Virus record (IMG/VR): IMGVR_UViG_3300027706_000275
Location: 1-33,597 of that record
Reading direction: 5' to 3' (one strand)
DNA: 33,597 bases
Source: a virus
Made by a program: the position numbers and the translations under genes. The notes under the pieces were generated by a model. It was not told the origin of the DNA and searched no databases. It saw only the letters and a list, made by a program, of their open reading frames with translations. Below, one piece after another: positions 23,571 to 31,588 of the stretch. Position 1 is the stretch's first letter; every line of letters starts with the position of its first letter.

Positions 23571-25091
23571 CTAGTCAGTGGGCGCAACATAAGGCGCGCC
23601 GAGGATCTGTGTAGCTCTCGTTAACACGGTATCGACCGAGATAGCCGTCATACAACGATGCTGATGCGGGCACTCATTGATTTTGCTATAGCCACATGGT
23701 GAGCATGGAACGTCAGCGGTTAGCGTCAGAACTCGCTCTTCAGCGCGGGGTGCCCACTCCTCGGGTGAATGGGTACCGGCGAATATCAAAAGAACTCGCG
23801 CGCCACATGCAGCGGCATAATGAGCGATTCCCGAATCACCGCAGATTACCAAAGCCGATCTTTTGAATAATCCGGGCAGCGCAGTCCAGGACGTTTTACC
23901 ACCAAGATTGACTAGGCGACCATCACAAGCTGCCGCACCGGCAATCTTACTTAGCGCCTCGCGCTGATTCTGGGTTCCGAGGAGCACGACGTGTCGCTCT
24001 GTTCGCTCCAGGAGCAACTTTATCAGTCTGGTATAGTTGCTGGGTGGCCAATCCTTGATGGGCGAATTGCTCAGGGGTGATATATAAATACCACCCGATC
24101 TTCGAAGGAGACCACGTTCCTCCTCGGAAAGAGGGTCTACAAAAGAATCGGTTGCCATGAGCCCAATGTGACCGGTGGGGGGGTGAAGCCGTTCGGCAAG
24201 AAGCGAGACCATCAGCGAGGTTAGCTCGGCACGGTGTAAACTGTGCAATCTATGCTTCACCGCGGCACCGCTAGATGCAGAGGGGTTCTCAATGGTCACG
24301 CCAAAGAAACGGAAGGTGCCCGCAAGAGGGCGCCCACGCGCGTAGATACGGAACTCTATAGCCCCGTTCTCATCGTTATTTGAGAATTCCAGAGTGGCGC
24401 AACCAGATCGGAGGTGTCGGCGGCGAAGGCGTAAAGTAGCGATCGGCACCGTACGCTGACCGACGTCAACCACGATGCTGCAAAGTAAACCCAGACCCCA
24501 AAATCCAGGGGCATGGAAATGGAATGTAACACGGTAGATGCCGATCGGAAGCCTAGTATATGGACCAAAAATCGCGCAGTGATCTGTTTTTGAAAAATCA
24601 AGGTCCCAATAAAGAGGAGTGGGTGACAGCACATTTGAAACAAAGTCAGTTGCGGGAAACCCACGCCAAGCGTCTTTATCTACAAGAGGTAAATGATTTA
24701 ATATCTTGAGTGGTAAGGCGAGATTAAGATAGGGAAAATCACAATTCAAACCAATTCCGCACTTCAAATGTGCATCTATATATGAAAGCAAGAATCGAGT
24801 ATCAGAGTCTATACGAAGATCTATAGCGGCATCATATGATCCGTTAGTAACTAGCCGAAACGTGCTTATAGGTTGATATGGAACACCATCCCGGTCGGCA
24901 ACGGTAGGAGGGAAAAAATCGTAAACAAGAACTCTATCGAAGAAGCCGCAGCTTTCTGCAATGCTCCTGTTCCATGATCCACAGACAAGGGAGATCTCGT
25001 CGGTAGGAAAATGGTCGCGTAGCTTTCGCAGCGCGGGGATCGCCATTATGAAGTCACCGAGATGATCGAGCTTAAGAACGATGATCTTCAT
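23571..25091 (-). CDS. GT9-family (heptosyltransferase-like) glycosyltransferase with inserted beta-rich domain
   Basis: About 506 residues from ATG 25091 (TTG 25100 is an alternative). The N-terminal GT9 half starts MKIIVLKLDHLGDFIMAIPA, with the family's GDxxxxxP motif. The donor-binding half has SPLSNSPIKDWP, NLGGKTSWTALPGLFKRSAL and ICGDSGIAHYAAACG, then a cysteine cluster (CSPCGYSKINECPHQHRCM). GT9 enzymes add heptose or related sugars to LPS core. Between the halves, residues about 163-275, lies an extra strand-rich segment (GPYTRLPIGIYRVTF to IEFRIYARGRPLAG) absent from ordinary 330-380-residue heptosyltransferases. Low GC, like GT4. Confidence 0.82.
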   Translation of the reverse strand: MKIIVLKLDHLGDFIMAIPALRKLRDHFPTDEISLVCGSWNRSIAESCGFFDRVLVYDFFPPTVADRDGVPYQPISTFRLVTNGSYDAAIDLRIDSDTRFLLSYIDAHLKCGIGLNCDFPYLNLALPLKILNHLPLVDKDAWRGFPATDFVSNVLSPTPLYWDLDFSKTDHCAIFGPYTRLPIGIYRVTFHFHAPGFWGLGLLCSIVVDVGQRTVPIATLRLRRRHLRSGCATLEFSNNDENGAIEFRIYARGRPLAGTFRFFGVTIENPSASSGAAVKHRLHSLHRAELTSLMVSLLAERLHPPTGHIGLMATDSFVDPLSEEERGLLRRSGGIYISPLSNSPIKDWPPSNYTRLIKLLLERTERHVVLLGTQNQREALSKIAGAAACDGRLVNLGGKTSWTALPGLFKRSALVICGDSGIAHYAAACGARVLLIFAGTHSPEEWAPRAEERVLTLTADVPCSPCGYSKINECPHQHRCMTAISVDTVLTRATQILGAPYVAPTD

Positions 25092-25226
25092 TCGCCGCAA
25101 CCCGAAAAGACGACCGAACTCCCGACGGCGCTAATGGCAGAGAGTCCCCGCAAGATTGACTGTCGGGAGCATCAGAGCATGCTGCCGGTTGGCGCTTCTG
25201 GCTGCCCGCGGTCGAACGTGGCTGAG

Positions 25227-25247
25227 ATTTATAGTGTCACTTGACAC
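25227..25247 (-). promoter_or_regulatory. Possible promoter with palindromic operator for the GT9-GT4 genes
   Basis: On the minus strand, GTGTCA-AG-TGACAC (25247-25234) is a perfect inverted repeat followed directly by a -10-like TATAAAT (25233-25227), about 136 bases before the GT9 start. It also overlaps the stop codon of the upstream membrane-protein gene. No good -35 box is seen, which would suit regulator-dependent expression. Confidence 0.35.
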
Positions 25248-27297
25248 AACCTTCACTCCCGACCGCGTTCGTGCGCGCAATGCCTGCGTCGGTAATTCCG
25301 AGCACTCCCGTACCTGCAAGCATGGCCCGCACCTCGATCCCCTGGACCGGCTCCTCAAGCGTCAGGTCCACTCGTGCGGATTGTGGGGTGGCCGCGTTCG
25401 CCGCGAGTTCCCCCTCATAAAGAACCTCGCGGCCCCAGCCTCGGGTGACCTGCCAGCGGTTGTGGCCGGGGGTGTCGGTGGTGAGGGCGTAGCGGAGGGT
25501 GAGGGTCCAGCGGCCGCGGGGCAGGTCGAAGGCCGAGCTCCAGACCTGCGGCCGGGAGGCGTCCGGCGCGTCCACGCGCACCTCGAGCGGGCCGGCGAGT
25601 GGCGCCAGGCTCTCGTTCTCCACCCGGTGCCCGGCGCTCAGGAACCGGTCGGCGGGGATGCAGATCGCGTCGATGCCCTCGCCCGCCTCGAGGAAGGTGG
25701 CGTAGAGCGAGGGCGAGGTGCGCACCAGCTCGCGCCGAAGCGCCGCGGCGTCGTCGTAGATCCAGATCGCGCTGCCGCCGCACACGAGCGTCCGGTCGGG
25801 CGCGCCGTAGTGGCTCCTGATCGCGGTCTCGTCGAGTCCGGCCATCACGAAGTAGTTGTAAACGGGTATGCGGGCGCCGTCATGGACGTCGTGCGTATAC
25901 CAGAACCGGTCGTTGCTCCACCACACGCCGGCGCCGTCCGGCTCGACCTGGTCGATCTGGAGCCGCCAGTCGCTCGACGCCTCGATGTAGCGCGCATGCC
26001 AGTAGTCGCCGAGCCCGGCCTTGAGGCCCGCGCTCTGCTGCGCCTCGAGGAGACACGCCTCCGCGGGATGATGGAGCGCCAACAGCGCGGGCGCGTGCAG
26101 GCCCCGCGAGGTGTAGGCGGCGCCCAGCATCAGCGCCAGCCCCGCAAGCGCGGTGGAGAGCACGGCGCGGCGCGCCGCTCCCAGCAGCCGCACGAGCCAC
26201 ACCGACGCCCACACGACCGGCCACCAGAGCAGCGGCATCATGTAGCGGAAGTGCCACGTCCCCTCGTAGACCAGCGGCACGGCCGCCAGCGTTGCGAGCA
26301 CGCTGCTTGCCGAGAGCACCCACCAGAACTCCACCGCCTCCCGCGCGCGGTCCTGCCTTGCGCCGCCGATAAGGAGCAGGGGAGAAGCGAGGAGCGCCGC
26401 CAGCGGCAGGGCATAGGCCAGGACCGCCGTCAAAGGTGCCGCCGTCGCGACCGCGACGATGCCGGCCGCGAAGGCGCGCGCGTGGACCGGCACCGCGGTC
26501 CAGTCGATGCCGATGCCGCCGTCGCGCACCAGCAGCAGGTCGAGGCCGCGCGAGGCGGCGGTCCCCAGCAGCACGCAGGCGATGATAGGCATAGCGGCGC
26601 GCAGCGCCAGCTTCCGCCGCAGGACGGCAAAGGCGATTGCCGCGGTGATCGGCCCGACGCAGGAGATGACGAACAGCAGGTCCGACAGCACGCCCCCCGT
26701 CACCAGCAGGAACAGTGCGACGAGCTTCGCCCGCGCCGGCCGCAGGAGCCAGCTCCGGGCGACGCCCAGCGCGGCGAGCGCCAGGATGAACGGCCCGCCG
26801 TGATTGTTGGGCAGGAAGATGTGCATGTGCTCCGACGTCGCCGTGATCGGCAGCTCCAGCAGCAGCGCCAGCAGCGTCAGCAGCAGAAACGCCTGTGCCG
26901 CGGCGAGCCAGCCGCAGCGCGCGATCTCCCGGACGATGACTCCGGCCGCCGCCGACAGGCCGAGCAGCGAGAGCGCGCCGTAGGCGAGCGAGGCCATGCG
27001 CCAGCTCCCCGTGGCGAGCTGAACCGCCGCGTAGACGGCGATGTCCGGAAAAATGCTCGGCACGCGCGACATGGAGAAGCCCTCGCGCGCGTAGTCGTGC
27101 GCCGAGTAGTCCCAGACCGTGAGCGCGAGATGGAGCGTGTCGGCGTTGATGGCAAAACCGAGGAACGACGAGCTCTCGAATATCACGAGGCAGCCGATGA
27201 GCGCGGCCGCCAGCAAAGCCCCGGCGCCGACGAGCCAGCCGAGCGCCTTCGTCGCTCGACGCGAGCCCGAGCCGTGCGATGCCGCGGCAGTCGTCAC
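25237..27297 (-). CDS. Polytopic membrane protein 1, GT-C-like, with C-terminal beta domain
   Basis: A 686-residue protein from GTG 27297, chosen because GAGGG precedes it and the start MTTAAASHG mirrors MTIAAISQP of the paralogue. About ten hydrophobic segments fill residues 20-430. The first extracytoplasmic loop carries an acidic motif (INADTLHLALTVWDYSAHDY), as in GT-C lipid-linked glycosyltransferases. A soluble part follows (DYWHARYIEASSDWRLQIDQ), then a C-terminal strand-rich domain (FDLPRGRWTLTLRYAL to QGIEVRAMLAGTG). It probably transfers or translocates a sugar at the inner membrane; substrate unknown. High GC, unlike GT4 and GT9. Confidence 0.6.
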   Translation of the reverse strand: MTTAAASHGSGSRRATKALGWLVGAGALLAAALIGCLVIFESSSFLGFAINADTLHLALTVWDYSAHDYAREGFSMSRVPSIFPDIAVYAAVQLATGSWRMASLAYGALSLLGLSAAAGVIVREIARCGWLAAAQAFLLLTLLALLLELPITATSEHMHIFLPNNHGGPFILALAALGVARSWLLRPARAKLVALFLLVTGGVLSDLLFVISCVGPITAAIAFAVLRRKLALRAAMPIIACVLLGTAASRGLDLLLVRDGGIGIDWTAVPVHARAFAAGIVAVATAAPLTAVLAYALPLAALLASPLLLIGGARQDRAREAVEFWWVLSASSVLATLAAVPLVYEGTWHFRYMMPLLWWPVVWASVWLVRLLGAARRAVLSTALAGLALMLGAAYTSRGLHAPALLALHHPAEACLLEAQQSAGLKAGLGDYWHARYIEASSDWRLQIDQVEPDGAGVWWSNDRFWYTHDVHDGARIPVYNYFVMAGLDETAIRSHYGAPDRTLVCGGSAIWIYDDAAALRRELVRTSPSLYATFLEAGEGIDAICIPADRFLSAGHRVENESLAPLAGPLEVRVDAPDASRPQVWSSAFDLPRGRWTLTLRYALTTDTPGHNRWQVTRGWGREVLYEGELAANAATPQSARVDLTLEEPVQGIEVRAMLAGTGVLGITDAGIARTNAVGSEGCVK

Positions 27298-27307
27298 GAC
27301 GGCGCCC

Positions 27308-29440
27308 TCAGTTGGCCGCGGAGTCGCTCGAGGCCGCGCCATCCCCAGGACACGGCGCGGGATCAATGCCGGCGCCGACGCGGGTGATGCTGGCGCCGGA
27401 GACGGCGATCCCGCCGCGCCCCGCGAGATAGCTGCGGATCTCGAGGCGCTCCGCGGGCGCGGCCAGGTCGACCTCGGCCTCGACGGTGCGAAGCTCTCCG
27501 CCGGTGGGCGGCAGGCTCCCTTCATAATAAGTGTCGGGCCAGCCGGCGGTGATCTGCCAGCTGTCGCGTCCCGGCGCATCGGTGGCGAGGCTGTAGTCGA
27601 GCGCGATGCGCCACCGTCCCGCCGGCAGGGTGAAGTAGGGGCCCCAGATGCGCGGCACCCAGCCGTTCGGCGTCTCCGCGCGCGCCTCGATCGGGCCCGT
27701 CCAGGGCGCGCGGCGGTCCGCCTCGCTCGACCGGGCGGCGCTGAAGAAGCGATCGGCGGCGATGCAGATCCGGTCGATCCCCTCGCCCGATTCCAGGAAG
27801 GTCGCGTAAAGCGGCGGCGAGCTCTGGACGAGCGCGCTGCGAAACGCCGCGGTGTCGTCGTAGATCCAGACGGCCGTGCCGCCGCAGTCGAGCGTCCGGT
27901 CGGGCGCGCCGAAATGCCGCCGGATGGCGCCCTCGTCGATGTCGGCCATCACGATGTAGTTGTAGACCGGCGGCCGAGGCGAAGCCTGCGGCTCGCCCGG
28001 CGGCCGAGGCGAAGCCGCGTCGGCGGTCATGTCGTGCGTGCTCCAGAAGCGGTCGCCGTCGAAATAGCTGCCGGCGCCGTCGCTCTCGATCTGCTCGATC
28101 TGCAGGCGCCAGTCGCTCGACGCCTTGAGATAGCGCGCGTGCCAGTAGTCGGCGAGGCCCGCCTTCAGCCCGGCGGTGCGCTGGCCCTCGAGGAGACAGG
28201 CCTCCAGCGGGTGGTGCAGCCGCAGGATCGCGGGCGCGTGCGGGCCCGGCCACAGGTAGAAGACGGCGAGCCCCGACGAGAGCCCGCCGAGACCCGCGGA
28301 GATCGCCCACCGCGCCTTGCCGGCGAGCCGCTGCACCAGGAGCGCGGACGCGAACACGACCGGCCACCACTGCAGCGGCATGGTGTAGCGGTACTGCGAG
28401 GTGTCCTCGTAATAGACCGCGGTCTGCACGGCGACCAGGGCCAGGCTCGTGGCGGCCAGCGTCCACCAGAGCCCCGACGGGTCGGCGGTCTCCGCTGGCT
28501 GGGCGCGATCCCGGCGGAGCCGCGGATATAAGAGGAAGAGCGCGAGCGGGAGACCGAACCCCAGCAGTACCGTGACCGGCGCCGCGGCGGCGAGGACGCC
28601 GGGGCTCAGGATGAAGTCCCGGACGTGCGCGGGCACGCCGAGCCATTCGATCGGGGGGACGCCCTCGCGGTTCAGGAACAGGTCCAGCACCCGGCCCACG
28701 GCGACGCCGGCGAGGACGGCCGCGATGACGGCTGTCGCGCTCGCGCGGAGGAGCGTGCCGCGGCGCCAGCGATAGGCCGCGACGCCCAGCACCGGCGCCG
28801 TGAAGGAAAGCAGGAAGAGCGGATCCGAGATGGTTCCCGCGGCGGTGAGGGCCGCGAGCACGAGCGACCGCCGGAGCGTCCCGCGCTCCATCTGCGCGCA
28901 GGCGACGCAGAGCGCGGCGAAGGCGAGCGCGAGCGGTCCGCCGTGGCCGTTGGGCACGAACACCTCGAGACGCCGCGAGGCGATGGTCACGGGCAGCTCG
29001 AGGAACAGCAGGGGCAGCGCGACCACCAGGAAGGCGCGCGTGCCCAGGCGCCAGCCGCAGCGCGTCAGCCTGTCGAGGATCCACCCGGCCGCGATCGCAA
29101 GCCCGAGCAGCGTCGAGATCCCGAACGCGAGAAACGCAAAGCGCCAGCTTCCCGTCAGCAGCTGCGCGCCGCCGAAGATCGCGAGGTCGGGGAAGAGGCT
29201 GGGCACGCGCGAGAACTGCATGCCCTGCCACGCGTAGTCGTGGGTCGAGAGGTCCCAGGTCTCCAGCGCCAGCTGCAGGCTGTCGGCGTGCACATAGCCC
29301 AGGAAGGACGGGCTGTCGAAGATCACCAGCGAGGCGATGAGGACGGCGCCCCAGCTCAGCGGATCCACCCACGACGGCGCGCCGGACCAGCTTTGGGTGC
29401 GCGGCGGCCGCTCGGGCTGCGAGATGGCGGCGATCGTCAT
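27308..29440 (-). CDS. Polytopic membrane protein 2, paralogue of protein 1
   Basis: A 710-residue protein from ATG 29440 (the frame is open from 29569). It shares with its neighbour VHADSLQLALETWDLSTHDY, QFSRVPSLFPDLAIFGGAQL, VFVPNGHGGPLALAFAAL, YTMPLQWWPVVFASALLVQR, DYWHARYLKASSDWRLQIEQ and the C-terminal beta domain (FTLPAGRWRIALDYSLATD to ERLEIRSYLAGRG). A 14-residue proline-rich insert (SPRPPGEPQASPRPP region) is encoded by a 20-bp direct repeat and is absent from protein 1. Its stop is ten bases from the paralogue's start, so they form one operon. It is the first gene of the minus-strand block; no clear promoter is visible in 29441-29618. Confidence 0.6.
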   Translation of the reverse strand: MTIAAISQPERPPRTQSWSGAPSWVDPLSWGAVLIASLVIFDSPSFLGYVHADSLQLALETWDLSTHDYAWQGMQFSRVPSLFPDLAIFGGAQLLTGSWRFAFLAFGISTLLGLAIAAGWILDRLTRCGWRLGTRAFLVVALPLLFLELPVTIASRRLEVFVPNGHGGPLALAFAALCVACAQMERGTLRRSLVLAALTAAGTISDPLFLLSFTAPVLGVAAYRWRRGTLLRASATAVIAAVLAGVAVGRVLDLFLNREGVPPIEWLGVPAHVRDFILSPGVLAAAAPVTVLLGFGLPLALFLLYPRLRRDRAQPAETADPSGLWWTLAATSLALVAVQTAVYYEDTSQYRYTMPLQWWPVVFASALLVQRLAGKARWAISAGLGGLSSGLAVFYLWPGPHAPAILRLHHPLEACLLEGQRTAGLKAGLADYWHARYLKASSDWRLQIEQIESDGAGSYFDGDRFWSTHDMTADAASPRPPGEPQASPRPPVYNYIVMADIDEGAIRRHFGAPDRTLDCGGTAVWIYDDTAAFRSALVQSSPPLYATFLESGEGIDRICIAADRFFSAARSSEADRRAPWTGPIEARAETPNGWVPRIWGPYFTLPAGRWRIALDYSLATDAPGRDSWQITAGWPDTYYEGSLPPTGGELRTVEAEVDLAAPAERLEIRSYLAGRGGIAVSGASITRVGAGIDPAPCPGDGAASSDSAAN
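27967..28016. repeat. 20-bp direct repeat inside membrane protein 2
   Basis: CCGGCGGCCGAGGCGAAGCC occurs at 27967-27986 and 27997-28016, exactly 30 bases apart, so both copies are read in the same frame and give the repeated SPRPP segment. The paralogue lacks the insert. Confidence 0.85.
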
Positions 29441-29618
29441 GGCGGCGCGAGATGCCCCAACGGAAGGTGCGAGCGCGTTTGCGAGTCCCCGAACGCGGCC
29501 GGAAAGCCGCGCAAATCGCGCGCATTCCGCCTCTGCCGCCACGCAGGTGTCAAGCAATCCGAGCCGCATTTGCAGCCGTGCTCGATGACATTCAAGTCAT
29601 TTTCGAGAGGAGTTTCCG

Positions 29619-30710
29619 ATGCCGTTCCAGGCCACCAACATGACGACGCAGACGGGCTCGGTCTACAAATCGGCGATCGATGCCGACACCGCGGCGCTGC
29701 AGGGCTCTTGGGGCAAGCGCCGCAACATCAACGGCGACGGGCAGGTGAACCAGCTCGTCTCCGCCGTCTCGCTCTCGGGCTCCTGGCAGCACATCCTCGA
29801 TCTCTGGGAAGCGCAGTCCTACACGGCCGCCAATTCCTCGGGGAGCTTCGGCCAGATCGCCGACACGAATTTCCCGGCGCAGGTCGCGATCGGCACCGCC
29901 AATCTCGGCACCACCGGCGCGGTCACCGTGGCGCTCCGCACCAAAATGGAAAGCCGCAACGTCCGCGACCTGCTCGCCGCGCCGTTCCAGTACGGCACGC
30001 CCGCGCATCCCTTCGCCGCACTGGGCCTGCTCGCCTTCCAGGACACCGGCGCCGCGATCAGCGTCACGCCGATCCTCCGCTCGGCGGACGCGGCCGATAA
30101 TTTCAGCACCATGTCGAACGCGCTGACGGGTGCCGCGCAGAGCCTGCCCTCGGGCGCGGTGACGCAGCTCTGGTGGGACGGCGCCGGCAACGCCTTCCAG
30201 CTCGACACGCTCGCCAATGCGCAAAAGGGGCTCTGCCTGGAGCTGCAATTCGCCCTGCCGTCGGGCCTCTCCGCGAGGAACCTGCGGATCGGCGACGTGC
30301 AGCTCGAGGGCGGCCAGGTCGCGAGCTTCTACGGCCGCTCTCCCTTCGGCGACGAACTCGAGCGCGCGCAGCGCTACTACGCGAAGACGTTTCCGCTGAC
30401 GACCGCGCCCGCGCAGAACGCGGGAACATCGGGCGCGCTGGTGGCGACGCAGGGTGTCGGCGCCGCGACCGCGCAGAAGGGCGTCTTCTGGAGTTTCCCG
30501 ACCCGCATGATCAAGGCGCCGGGCCTGACGCTCTTCAATCCGAGCGCCGCCAACGCGCAGGTCCGCAACCTCGACACCAACAGCGACTGCTCCGCGAGCG
30601 TTGCCGACCTCGTGAGCGAGTGGGGCGCCTCCTTCAACATGACCACGCCCGCCGGCAGCGCGGCCGGCCAGCGCCTCGCCGTGCAGCTGGTGGCGGACGC
30701 AAGGCTCTGA
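29619..30710 (+). CDS. Second tail fibre / tip protein
   Basis: A 363-residue protein beginning MPFQATNMTTQTGSVYKSAI, with a Ser/Ala/Gly-rich body. The segment LRIGDVQLEGGQVASFYGRS, followed by FGDELERAQRYYAKTF, is the C-terminal block (QLE-G-xA-xF-RxxxxELxxxxRYY) found in many fibre and virion surface proteins, so this is likely a receptor- or glycan-binding fibre. It has a strong GAGAGGAG ribosome site and high GC. It restarts the plus-strand order after the minus-strand glycosylation block. Confidence 0.78.
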   Translation: MPFQATNMTTQTGSVYKSAIDADTAALQGSWGKRRNINGDGQVNQLVSAVSLSGSWQHILDLWEAQSYTAANSSGSFGQIADTNFPAQVAIGTANLGTTGAVTVALRTKMESRNVRDLLAAPFQYGTPAHPFAALGLLAFQDTGAAISVTPILRSADAADNFSTMSNALTGAAQSLPSGAVTQLWWDGAGNAFQLDTLANAQKGLCLELQFALPSGLSARNLRIGDVQLEGGQVASFYGRSPFGDELERAQRYYAKTFPLTTAPAQNAGTSGALVATQGVGAATAQKGVFWSFPTRMIKAPGLTLFNPSAANAQVRNLDTNSDCSASVADLVSEWGASFNMTTPAGSAAGQRLAVQLVADARL

Positions 30711-30791
30711 GCTTCTCCGAATTCTGAAGTACTCCCAGCTCTACTCGCGCGACCGGGGTTGGGCAGGCGGTCGGTCGCGCGAGGACAACAA

Positions 30792-31358
30792 ATGCACGTC
30801 ATCGTCTACGATCTGCCCGGCGATCCCGGGCTCGAGTACCACGTGCCCGATCCGTGGCTGCTGCAGCTGACGCTGGGGCAGCGCCTGGAGCCTGCGGAGG
30901 CGCTGGCACGGATCGCGCGGGAGGCGCTGCCCGCCGCGGCCGGCAATCTCGTCTTCACCACGGCAGCCGAGCTGCCGACGCTCGAGCAGTGCCGGCATCG
31001 CAAGGCCGCGGCCCTGCGCGCGGCGTGCCAGCAGGAGATTCGCCGCGGCTTCGCGTCGGCGGCGCTCGGCCCGGGCTTCACCTATCCCGCGGGCGACGCC
31101 GACCAGCGCAACCTGATGGCGGCGGCGACGGCGTCGCTGCTGCCGGGCTTGCCGGCGGAGTGGACGACGCCGGTCTGGTGCGCGGCCTCCGATGGCACCT
31201 GGGCCTTGCGCGACCATACGCCCGCGCAGATCCAGCGCGCGGCCGCCGACGGGAGGAGCGCCGTCGCAGCCGCGCAACGGAAGCTCGCCCGGCTCCTCGA
31301 GCAGGTCTCCGCCGCGGGAAGCCGCGCGGAGCTCGACGCGATCGGGTGGCCGCCGTGA
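30792..31358 (+). CDS. Fibre-associated DUF4376-like protein
   Basis: A 188-residue protein from ATG 30792 (GAGG upstream). After an N-terminal region (VIVYDLPGDPGLEYHVPDPW), residues about 70-188 fit the pattern of DUF4376 and related fibre-assembly proteins: LEQCRHRKAAALRAACQQEI, FTYPAGDADQRNLMAAATAS, then a DGTWALRDHTPAQIQRAAAD helix and a final LEQVSAAGSRAELDAIGWP. It lies directly after the fibre and is likely a fibre assembly or attachment factor. The stop overlaps the next start (GTGA). Confidence 0.65.
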   Translation: MHVIVYDLPGDPGLEYHVPDPWLLQLTLGQRLEPAEALARIAREALPAAAGNLVFTTAAELPTLEQCRHRKAAALRAACQQEIRRGFASAALGPGFTYPAGDADQRNLMAAATASLLPGLPAEWTTPVWCAASDGTWALRDHTPAQIQRAAADGRSAVAAAQRKLARLLEQVSAAGSRAELDAIGWPP

Positions 31359-31588
31359 GCGCCTCGCTCTCCGACGGGGGCGACGATGCCGCGACGGCGG
31401 AGACGCGGATCACCGTGCACGAGGCCGTCTGCGCCGAGCGTTACGCGAACATCCTGGCGATGCTGCGGGAGACCGCGCACCGCGTGACCCGGCTCGAGGT
31501 CATGGTGCTCGCGGCCGCCGGCAGCACGATCCTCGGCATGGCGAGCCTCGTCGCGACCCTGGCGCTGCGGATCGGGAGGGCCTCGTGA
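31355..31588 (+). CDS. Small single-pass membrane protein, possible lysis regulator
   Basis: A 77-residue protein from GTG 31355, overlapping the preceding stop. An acidic N-terminus and an amphipathic helix (CAERYANILAMLRETAHRVT) lead into one membrane segment (LEVMVLAAAGSTILGMASLV) near the C-terminus. Placement immediately before the endolysin, with four-base overlaps on both sides, suggests a lysis role such as a holin-like or XhlA-type protein; XhlA proteins share the helix-then-TM layout. Confidence 0.6.
   Translation: MSASLSDGGDDAATAETRITVHEAVCAERYANILAMLRETAHRVTRLEVMVLAAAGSTILGMASLVATLALRIGRAS

Noticed and set aside
22221-29440. A classical gtrA-gtrB-gtr serotype-conversion operon
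   Set aside because: There is no small four-TM GtrA flippase and no GT2-type bactoprenol glucosyltransferase; the enzymes are GT4, GT9 and two unusual polytopic proteins.
25156-30100. Long plus-strand frames across the membrane-protein genes
   Set aside because: Arg/Gly/Glu-rich shadows of two clear paralogues on the minus strand, whose mutual similarity proves the coding strand.
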